NCBI GenBank assembly: GCA_015487825.1
Contig: WFOZ01000757.1
Span: 1-10,403 of the forward strand
DNA length: 10,403 bases
Reading direction: 5' to 3'
Origin: Planctomycetaceae bacterium
GTDB lineage: Bacteria; Planctomycetota; Planctomycetia; Planctomycetales; Planctomycetaceae
The translations under genes were made by a program, and so were the position numbers. The notes beneath the pieces are model-generated. The model saw nothing but the letters and a program-made list of their open reading frames with translations. It was not told where the DNA came from and did no database searches. Each line of letters opens with the position of its first letter. Positions within the stretch are counted from its first letter, which is position 1. This document shows positions 1 to 5,556 of the stretch, piece by piece.

Positions 1-29
1 ACGCACCTTTTTCACCACATGAACAGGCT

Positions 30-47
30 GGTGCGTCACGACGCACC
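30..47. repeat. Perfect 8-bp palindrome (GGTGCGTC / GACGCACC)
   Basis: GGTGCGTC (30-37) and GACGCACC (40-47) are exact reverse complements around a 2-base centre. A further ACGCACC copy lies at the very left edge (1-7), so this is probably the end of a larger hairpin repeat cut by the window. It resembles short dispersed palindromic repeats in planctomycete-like genomes; that family link is an inference. Confidence 0.5.
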
Positions 48-233
48 CTACGATAAACCGGGAACTTATTTCGGGACTGTTCCTTAGAAGGTATTTTAAG
101 ATGAAAGAAGTCTTCTCCGCACTTCATTTTGATGATAAATGCAGCCAGAAACAGGAGTACGCTGGATTCGGCAAAGAATTCTGCGTAACCTGATAGAAAT
201 GATGCAAGGAAATTCCTGCTGGCTTTCAATAGG

Positions 234-260
234 GCAGACAAACCAGACGAAAATGTCTGC
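234..260. repeat. Hairpin GCAGACA / TGTCTGC
   Basis: A 7-bp perfect inverted repeat (234-240 and 254-260) with a 13-base loop lies about 65 bases upstream of the first gene. No T-tract follows, so it is not a typical intrinsic terminator. A related fragment, GGGCAGAC, occurs near 2624, which hints at a dispersed repeat family. Confidence 0.4.
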
Positions 261-323
261 TCTACTTCTGAATTACCAGAAATTCCTTTTTAGACAGTTT
301 GAATCTTGACGGAATTAATCTAT

Positions 324-1355
324 ATGGCTGCTCGAAAACTGACAGTGGTAATTTCTCAATCTCAGAGCAAAAACCCCCAACAGAAAAAATTAGAGGAAGA
401 ACTCGCTGCCCGTCTGCTGATGGACGCAACCGCTGAGGTTGCAGTCGTTCCTCACTTGTACGACATGCATGCTGATCATACTGGAATGTTGTTTCTGAAA
501 TCGATCCCGGGCGACATCGCTGTGCTCTCCTGGCTCTATCCACGAGCGATCCGCTGGACATTGCATCGACAAAATATTGCGGGGAAACAGGGGCAGACGC
601 TGTTAATCGACGAGGCAGATAAAGATGATCAAAAAGAAGAAGCCTCTACAAACAGAATTAACAGCCAGAAAGGGGCAGGCGTTGGAACGGTACCGAATCG
701 ATTTCTGTACTGTATCGATTTGCGAGTCAGCGACAATGTTGAAGATTACCTTGAGGAAATAAAACGCATCGCACAAGAACAGGCTGTGGAAACTGTTGAA
801 TTGGCCGGCTTGACCAATGACAACTCGAAACCGGAACAGACGCAACAGTATTTGCGATCAGAAAATTCGCAAGATAATAATGGTGCAATGACAGAGCCCC
901 TCCGAGAACCGGTCAAACGGCGGTGGTATCCGGTGATCGACTATGAGCGTTGCACAAACTGCCTGGAATGTATCGACTTTTGCCTGTTCGGCGTTTACGG
1001 CGTTAACGATCAGGATCTTATTCTTGTCGAAACAGAGGATAACTGCAAAAAAGGATGTCCGGCGTGCAGCCGTGTCTGTCCAGAAAATGCGATTTTATTT
1101 CCTGGACATAAATCATCAGCCATTGCGGGAGCGGAAGGCGAAGTCGCTGGGTTTAAGATCGACCTTTCCAAATTGTTCGGTGCAGAATCTTCAATCGACC
1201 TGGCTGTTAAAGAGCGGGATCGTGAATTGGTTGCAGAGGGACGTACCGCTGTCGGGAAAAACGTTGGCTTGCCCAAACGCAGAGAACACCGAAAAACAAA
1301 AACACGGGATCACCTGGATGAGTTAATCGACAGCCTCGACGAAATGCCTTTGTGA
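324..1355 (+). CDS. Protein with C-terminal 2x[4Fe-4S] ferredoxin domain
   Basis: A 343-residue soluble protein. Residues 201-260 hold two cysteine clusters: C210, C213, C216, C220 (CxxCxxCxxxC) and C241, C245, C248, C252 followed by Pro (CxxxCxxCxxxCP). This is the pattern of bacterial ferredoxin domains that bind two [4Fe-4S] clusters and move electrons. The 200 residues before it alternate predicted strands and helices, with a hydrophilic linker at about 95-115 and another at about 170-195, and match no family I recognise. The tail after about 265 is charged and ends in an acidic helix. No signal peptide or membrane segment is seen, so it should be cytoplasmic. The ATG at 324 is chosen because ACGGA (309-313) lies about 10 bases upstream; an in-frame TTG at 306 would add six residues. 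It has no close partner gene, so the redox partner is unknown. Confidence 0.85.
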   Translation: MAARKLTVVISQSQSKNPQQKKLEEELAARLLMDATAEVAVVPHLYDMHADHTGMLFLKSIPGDIAVLSWLYPRAIRWTLHRQNIAGKQGQTLLIDEADKDDQKEEASTNRINSQKGAGVGTVPNRFLYCIDLRVSDNVEDYLEEIKRIAQEQAVETVELAGLTNDNSKPEQTQQYLRSENSQDNNGAMTEPLREPVKRRWYPVIDYERCTNCLECIDFCLFGVYGVNDQDLILVETEDNCKKGCPACSRVCPENAILFPGHKSSAIAGAEGEVAGFKIDLSKLFGAESSIDLAVKERDRELVAEGRTAVGKNVGLPKRREHRKTKTRDHLDELIDSLDEMPL

Positions 1356-1460
1356 TACATATACATCCCAGCACGGCAGTGCCGCAACCAAACAGGGATT
1401 TGAACCACGAATAGACACCCATTAACACGATTTTTTCTTTTGGAAACTTCATCTCAAACT

Positions 1461-1485
1461 GTAGGATGGCGTGCTTGCACCCATC
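1461..1485. repeat. Bulged hairpin repeat
   Basis: GATGG (1465-1469) plus GTGC (1471-1474) pair with GCAC (1477-1480) plus CCATC (1481-1485), leaving C1470 bulged and a TT turn. The GTAGGATGG lead-in is typical of small dispersed hairpins in many environmental bacteria (family assignment from memory, not searched). There is no T-tract, so a terminator is unlikely. Confidence 0.45.
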
Positions 1486-1562
1486 GAATACGGTTTCCAG
1501 TTCATCAGTCCCATGCCGGTGTATCAATGGCACAATGATAACAGATTTACTCTCTATTTTTC

Positions 1563-1704
1563 GTAACTATTCAGTGCTGGCGTAGGGTCCGCTATTGCGG
1601 ACCACGATGGGAGATGAATCCTCCTATTTCTGCGGTGGTCCGCAATAGCAGACCCTACAAACACCTTTAATTTCTGCAATATCCAAACATTGCTGAATAG
1701 TTAC
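1563..1704. mobile_element. 142-bp MITE (IS66-like ends), copy 1
   Basis: The element starts with GTAACTATTCAG (1563-1574) and ends with its exact reverse complement (1693-1704). It is flanked on both sides by the same 8 bases, TATTTTTC (1555-1562 and 1705-1712), a perfect target-site duplication. Ends beginning GTAA together with an 8-bp duplication are the hallmarks of IS66-family transposition, so this is probably a non-autonomous element moved in trans; no transposase is encoded. The interior has two 24-base arms (1582-1605 and 1635-1658) that match as reverse complements at 23 of 24 positions, and each arm is itself a small hairpin around GGTCCGC/GCGGACC. The whole transcript could fold into a branched structure. 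The second element at 4946 shares the termini but not the interior. Confidence 0.88.
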
Positions 1705-1778
1705 TATTTTTCATTGAACGCAACTCGGCGCGCAATCCTACAACAAACTTAAAAATTGAACGTGTGATGGAATGATTC

Positions 1779-1927
1779 AACTCATTCCCAAGGTCCACCT
1801 TGGGAACGCAAGGGACTGAAGTTCCTGCTTCACGCCGGAACTAATAATCATCTAAAACGAACGAAAACACGTGGGAAGGAGAACCTTCCCAGCCGTGCGT
1901 TCCCAAGCAGGAGCTTGGGAACGAGTT
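1779..1927. repeat. Three-hairpin palindromic repeat
   Basis: A unit of about 150 bases is bounded by near-perfect inverted ends (AACTCATTCCCAAG at 1779-1792; its counterpart at 1914-1927 differs by one base). Inside are three tetraloop hairpins: TTCCCAAGG/CCTTGGGAA (1785-1806), TGGGAAGG/CCTTCCCA (1872-1891) and CGTTCCCAAGC/GCTTGGGAACG (1898-1923, 11 perfect pairs). A weaker AGTTCC/GGAACT pair lies at 1820-1842. No target duplication is visible. The CGTTCCCAAGC-type hairpin is a common dispersed bacterial repeat in my recollection; how it spreads is not shown by this sequence. Confidence 0.7.
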
Positions 1928-1952
1928 TAACCTGGCGCGGTCCAGTTAGGAA

Positions 1953-2044
1953 CGTTCGAACAATTACTCTCGTATCCTCGATGTTCTATTTTCTTGGCTG
2001 AAGGCCAAAAAAACAGGTGAAACCGGACGGTAATTGTTCGAGCG
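1953..2044. repeat. 92-bp unit with 15-bp inverted ends
   Basis: CGTTCGAACAATTAC (1953-1967) and GTAATTGTTCGAGCG (2030-2044) are reverse complements at 14 of 15 positions, with 62 bases between them. The interior contains a short TTGGC/GCCAA hairpin (about 1994-2008) followed by an A-run. No target duplication is seen. It could be a small non-autonomous element remnant or a regulatory structure for the gene at 2085; the sequence does not decide. Confidence 0.55.
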
Positions 2045-2084
2045 AAACTTAGTCTTTTGTTATTGCTGGCATCACGGGTGACTT

Positions 2085-2582
2085 ATGGTTCTTTTGCGTA
2101 TCAGTCTATGCGTCATGACAGCACTGTCTGCTTTTGGTTGCGGTGACCCACCTGCAACTGTCAGTGCCCCTGTTGCAGAACTCGAAATAGAAGTAATTGC
2201 TGTGGAGGCGATCAAGCCTGGAACACGCCCTCAAGCCATTAAAGATGCTCGATTCGTTGATCCCCACACCATCCATCAAAGAACTGTACCAGATGAAGAA
2301 TGGATTTGTCTTGAAGGAGTAGTAAAGAAGTCTGGGACAATAATGGGAGCATACTACCTCAATCTGGTCTGCAATACTTGCAAAGAGGCGATACACTGCG
2401 AAGGATACGAACTCGGCAAATACTCTTTTCCACCCAACGTGAATATTGTGGTTCGCGGTCGCTATCATAATGGCATATTAGGTATATCCGATTTGGTGTT
2501 TCAAAATCAGATTGACAGCGAATTGTCTATGGAAAGCAATTCTAATGAGGTAGACACCGCACCTGATACCATATTGGATTGA
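2085..2582 (+). CDS. Small predicted lipoprotein, possible OB-fold
   Basis: A 165-residue protein of unknown function. The N-terminus has a short hydrophobic segment (about residues 3-17) followed by A-F-G-C19-G-D, a plausible if weak lipobox, so the mature protein would be a lipid-anchored envelope protein starting at C19. Only one positive residue (R5) precedes the hydrophobic stretch. From about 72 to 140 the chain alternates hydrophobic strands with turns (ICLEGVV, YYLNLVC, IHCEGYEL, VNIVVRGRY, ISDLVF), a pattern like a small beta-barrel of OB type; this is inference. C96, C99 and C105 lie in that region and could form a disulfide or bind metal. The 25-residue tail is acidic and probably disordered. 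The ATG at 2085 has only a weak GGGTGA (2076-2081) just upstream. It stands alone between two intergenic gaps. Confidence 0.7.
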   Translation: MVLLRISLCVMTALSAFGCGDPPATVSAPVAELEIEVIAVEAIKPGTRPQAIKDARFVDPHTIHQRTVPDEEWICLEGVVKKSGTIMGAYYLNLVCNTCKEAIHCEGYELGKYSFPPNVNIVVRGRYHNGILGISDLVFQNQIDSELSMESNSNEVDTAPDTILD

Positions 2583-2951
2583 GAAGAATAACAGCCCCGG
2601 GTGATTTAGATTGCCTAAGGAATTTGGGCAGACGAAATCAGCAAAAGACCTGCAGTTCTGTCAATGAGAATATTACCGATTTGGGAATCAGTGCGGATTA
2701 GGAAAGGATCGACGGATTTACTCCAGATGTTCTGCGATAGAAAAGTTGTTCTGGTATTGTCTCGTTCTTCTGGTGTATCATTATGATATACTGAAATGAG
2801 TATAGTGAGAGGACTTCTAATAATTCAATGTCAGATCAGGCGAGTCGGAGTTTTTGCCCCGTGGTGTGCATCCTGTAGACCAGTTAACCAGGGCCGGAAC
2901 TGAAGCCGCCGGTTTGTCTGAAAATGTGACCGCACCTGCCGAGGAACACCC
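2583..2951. other. Intergenic region upstream of ABC-like gene
   Basis: No confident gene is seen. It holds a GGGCAGAC repeat fragment near 2624, an A/T-rich dyad cluster at 2777-2804, and a short open frame (TTG at 2854, stop at 2953-2955) that overlaps the GTG start of the ABC-like gene by two bases. The purine run GAGGA at 2941-2945, six bases before the GTG at 2952, is the ribosome-binding site that fixes the next start. Confidence 0.5.
2757..2804 (+). promoter_or_regulatory. Possible promoter/operator with two dyads
   Basis: TTGTCT (2757-2762) and TATGAT (2782-2787) are spaced 19 bases apart, longer than ideal. TATACT (2787-2792) is an alternative -10. The same bases form a TATCAT-T-ATGATA palindrome (2777-2789) and a TATACT/AGTATA pair (2787-2792, 2799-2804), which would fit a repressor site over a promoter for the ABC-like gene. 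The region is A/T-rich, so chance matches are easy. Confidence 0.25.
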
Positions 2952-4940
2952 GTGAGCGAAATCTCAGACGATACTCAAAAAACCTGGACACGTTTTTTCC
3001 CCAGACATACCTGGTGGAGAACCGAAGCCTGGCATGTGCCCGCGCTTTCTCTCGTCTCGGCGATACTGTTGGCCCTGATGTTATTGATTGCAATGCTGAT
3101 CGTCGATTTACTCGATTACCGTGGAACGGTTACTTTCACTGCAGAGCAATCTCATGAAGCGATCGATATTTTTGGCTCCTCATTGAATCTGGTGGAACCT
3201 GATGAGGAAGTTGTTCTTCCTCCTGAAATTACCCTGCAGGATCGGGGACTGTTGGGCTCGTTGTGGCGTTTTCGAGATCGGCTGTGGACACGTCCTTTAA
3301 TTGCAATGTATCGGCAATACCCGGCACTTCGCGGTAATGGATCAGCCTTGGTTCTGTTACTGATTTGCGGTGCATTAATCGGTTTGTTACGCGGTTTTGT
3401 CCTGGCTCGCTCTCGTCTGGTCGCTGCCCGTGTGGGAACCACGGTTGCAAACCATATGCGAATGGCTTTGCATCGTCAGGCAATGCGGCTTGGCCCCGGC
3501 GACTTGCTGGACACACAGGTTGAGCATGCTTATCAGTTTTTCACAAAAGATACCGCAGTAGTTCGCGATGGCGTTAATTCATATGTCTATCGGCTGGGAT
3601 TACATCCGATTACCCTGGTCGTTCTGGGAGGGGTTGCATTATTGGTCAGTCCAAGATTATTTCTGCAGATGATTGTTCCTCTGCTAGGCTGCTGGCTGCT
3701 TGTGGAGCGGGAACGCGCCCGTTTTAACCACAGTTACCGTCTGGAAAAAGCCGAGTCGGAACATCGTTTAAGTTTGCTGGCGGAAAGTTTGAAAAAAACG
3801 CGTTTAATACGTGGCTACTCGATGGAACCGTACGAAAGTTCCCAGTTTGCTCGACGTCTTGAACAGTTTTCCAGTTCGGTTTTTTCAGCGCGACAGCGGG
3901 ATGTTTACTCGCGTTGGCTTTGCTGGGGGCTGGTACTGATATGCATTTTAATACTGGTAATGTTAGCCGGAATGAAAGTACTGCTTCCCGAAGGGAATCC
4001 GCAAAGTTTGCGTCTTTCGCAAATTACATTGATCGGATTATGTTTTGGTTTTGCCTATCAACCTTTGGCGAAGTTGCTCGGTTTGAAAGAGATTATCAAA
4101 GAAACAGCGTTAGCAGCAGATCGCGTTTATCGTTACCAGGCTCAAATCCCGGAAGTAGGACAGGCAGTAGGAGCAAAGTTTCTGGACCCGCTTACCAAAT
4201 GGCTTACTTTTGAAAATGTTTCGTACTCGCTACCGGGTACTCATGGAAAAAAACTGCTTGATCAGATCGAGCTGAAACTTCCGGCAGGAGGTATTACCGT
4301 TATTGCAGCATCCGACCCACTCGAAGCTCGTGCCATGTTGTACCTGCTGCCCCGTTTCCTCGAACCTCAAACCGGACGGGTGCTTATCGATGGAGAAGAT
4401 ATCGCCTGGGTAACACTGGAATCGTTGCGGGCTGAGACGTTATATGTTGGTGGGCGAGATCCTTTCTTCACCGGATCAATACTCGAAAATATTACCTGTG
4501 GTGATACAGGCTATTCGCGAGCCGATGCGATGAGTGCAGCCAAAAGCGTACATGCCCATCAATTTATTCAGCACCTGCCTCAAGGTTACGACACCATTCT
4601 GGGAGAGCATGGCGAGCAACTTGATGCCGGCCAATCGTACCGACTAGGACTGGCCCGGGCGGTATTGCGTAACCCCAATTTACTGATTCTCGAAGAACCG
4701 ACCGAGCAACTTTCCGAAGAAGCAAAATCGATGATCGACGATGCTTATGATCATATCTGCACGGGGCGTTCTGTAATTGTCATTCCCAGTAGAATGCAGA
4801 CCATCCGTCGTTCAGATCGTGTTTTACTCCTTCACCTGGGCAAAGTCGTTACGGTGAACTCTCACGAAAACCTTCTGGCAGGGAACGAATTGTATCGCCA
4901 TTGGGAATATGTAAAATTCAACGTCTTTCGTGATAAGTAA
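2952..4940 (+). CDS. ABC-exporter-like membrane protein with degenerate ATPase domain
   Basis: A 662-residue protein with the layout of a type-I ABC half-exporter. Membrane segments lie near 31-55, 131-150, 217-233, 236-252, 322-345 and 355-375, with an extracytoplasmic insertion of about 70 residues after the first. The nucleotide-binding-like domain runs from about 417 to 655. Its motifs are eroded: the Walker A loop GPxGxGKST is replaced by AASDPLEARA (452-461, no lysine), the Q-loop glutamine by G500-G501, LSGGQ by LDAGQ (557-561), the Walker B aspartate by E581 (ILEEPT), the SALD D-loop by EQLS, and the H-loop histidine by S613 (IPSRM). ATP hydrolysis on its own is therefore unlikely. 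The open frame is complete, so it may act as the inert half of a heterodimer or as a non-transport membrane protein. The GTG start is set by GAGGA six bases upstream. A MITE follows the stop codon directly. Confidence 0.9.
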   Translation: MSEISDDTQKTWTRFFPRHTWWRTEAWHVPALSLVSAILLALMLLIAMLIVDLLDYRGTVTFTAEQSHEAIDIFGSSLNLVEPDEEVVLPPEITLQDRGLLGSLWRFRDRLWTRPLIAMYRQYPALRGNGSALVLLLICGALIGLLRGFVLARSRLVAARVGTTVANHMRMALHRQAMRLGPGDLLDTQVEHAYQFFTKDTAVVRDGVNSYVYRLGLHPITLVVLGGVALLVSPRLFLQMIVPLLGCWLLVERERARFNHSYRLEKAESEHRLSLLAESLKKTRLIRGYSMEPYESSQFARRLEQFSSSVFSARQRDVYSRWLCWGLVLICILILVMLAGMKVLLPEGNPQSLRLSQITLIGLCFGFAYQPLAKLLGLKEIIKETALAADRVYRYQAQIPEVGQAVGAKFLDPLTKWLTFENVSYSLPGTHGKKLLDQIELKLPAGGITVIAASDPLEARAMLYLLPRFLEPQTGRVLIDGEDIAWVTLESLRAETLYVGGRDPFFTGSILENITCGDTGYSRADAMSAAKSVHAHQFIQHLPQGYDTILGEHGEQLDAGQSYRLGLARAVLRNPNLLILEEPTEQLSEEAKSMIDDAYDHICTGRSVIVIPSRMQTIRRSDRVLLLHLGKVVTVNSHENLLAGNELYRHWEYVKFNVFRDK

Positions 4941-4945
4941 ATTGT

Positions 4946-5141
4946 GTAACTATTCAGTGGAGGGTGGCTGGGGACAAATTGTCGGAAGTATTGAGGATAA
5001 TTGACGATGGCGCCAGGCGACAATCTGCCCCCAGAAGGTGTGAGGTTTCCTGTTCTGGGGGCAGATTGTGCGGAGTTCCTCTGGACAATCCAACCTTTCA
5101 AATCACAATCTGCCCCCAGCCACCCTCCACTGAGTAGTTAC
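4946..5141. mobile_element. 196-bp MITE (IS66-like ends), copy 2
   Basis: The element begins GTAACTATTCAG and is flanked by an identical 8-base duplication, TAAATTGT (4938-4945 and 5142-5149). Its 37-base terminal inverted repeats (4946-4982 and 5105-5141) match at 34 of 37 positions. Inside, a perfect 17-base inverted repeat (5020-5036 and 5053-5069) carries the same CTGGGGGCAGATTGT core as the termini, so that core occurs four times in alternating orientation, once with two changes. The GTAA ends and 8-bp duplication fit IS66-type transposition; no transposase is encoded. The left duplication starts with the TAA stop codon of the ABC-like gene, so insertion was five bases past the end of the coding frame. 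As RNA it would form a long stem and may act as a terminator or stabiliser for that mRNA. Confidence 0.9.
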
Positions 5142-5307
5142 TAAATTGTATTGTAATTGCGAAACTTTTTAGTCCATCAACAGCTGATAATTGTCCGGAT
5201 ATAACCGGTGCAAACTGAATCTTTAGTCTTATTCTTCCTGATCGGCCGGTATTTGGAAAAGAAATCCGATTGTGCGGGTTAGGAAATAAATTTCGCGTGC
5301 AAAAAAA

Positions 5308-5336
5308 TTGACGCACCGGAATTTCTGACGTATGCT
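5308..5336 (+). promoter_or_regulatory. Sigma70-like promoter of the S41 protease gene
   Basis: TTGACG (5308-5313) and TATGCT (5331-5336) are separated by exactly 17 bases, preceded by an A-run (5301-5307). This is the best promoter match in the window. The start of transcription would be near 5343, giving a leader of about 214 bases before the ATG at 5557. Confidence 0.6.
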
Positions 5337-5342
5337 GGATTA

Positions 5343-5556
5343 TGGAAACCGTTGTGTTACGTCAACAACGGTGGTGTGAAAAGTTCACATACTCACTGTC
5401 GCCAACACTTGTCTGGCTAATCGAGAACGGATGTCTCTCGGCGAAATTAGATCGGGTTTTCCGATTGATTTTCGCGAACCGGAAGTGCCTTCGGGCAACA
5501 CCTCAGGAGGAATTACAAGCGGCGACTTGCAGCAACAATAGAGGGGGAACCGCTGC
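5343..5556 (+). other. Long structured 5' leader of the protease mRNA
   Basis: The predicted leader begins with a 7-bp hairpin, CCGTTGT/ACAACGG (5349-5371), right at the transcript start. A short stem closed by a UUCG tetraloop (TGCC-TTCG-GGCA, 5486-5497) lies just before a perfect AGGAGG (5505-5510). That AGGAGG has no start codon at usual distance; the nearest in-frame TTG (5527) meets a stop after four codons. The working ribosome-binding site is probably GAGGGGG at 5541-5547, nine bases before the ATG. The leader could act as a post-transcriptional control region, but no known riboswitch is recognised. The 5150-5307 stretch upstream shows nothing else. Confidence 0.4.

Larger units (their letters stand above)
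1..323. other. Gene-free stretch at window start
   Basis: I see no convincing gene here. A 30-codon ATG frame at 101-193 has no ribosome-binding site and no recognisable product. The stretch holds two small palindromes (listed separately) and the A/T-rich leader of the ferredoxin-like gene. A TAGACA at 291-296 followed 17 bases later by ATTAAT is only a weak promoter resemblance. Confidence 0.6.
1356..2084. other. Gene-free mosaic of palindromic repeats
   Basis: No gene is supported in these 729 bases. In order it holds a CGGCA-G-TGCCG mini-palindrome near 1374, a direct-repeat-like stretch near 1400-1430 (ACCACGAAT-type), a bulged hairpin at 1461-1485, a complete MITE with target duplications (1555-1712), a three-hairpin repeat (1779-1927) and a 92-bp inverted-repeat unit (1953-2044). 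The different families lie side by side without interrupting genes, so this is a tolerated insertion site. The last unit ends about 40 bases before the next gene and could influence its expression. Confidence 0.7.

Noticed and set aside
101..193. A 30-codon ATG frame near the left edge
   Set aside because: No ribosome-binding site, no family, and the surrounding sequence is repeat-like.
1207..1533. A 108-codon minus-strand frame across the end of the ferredoxin-like gene
   Set aside because: It is antisense to a gene with clear cysteine motifs and runs through repeat sequence; no family features.
1356..2084. A CRISPR array among the repeats
   Set aside because: The repeats are inverted, of different families and irregularly spaced; there are no regular direct repeats with spacers and no cas genes.
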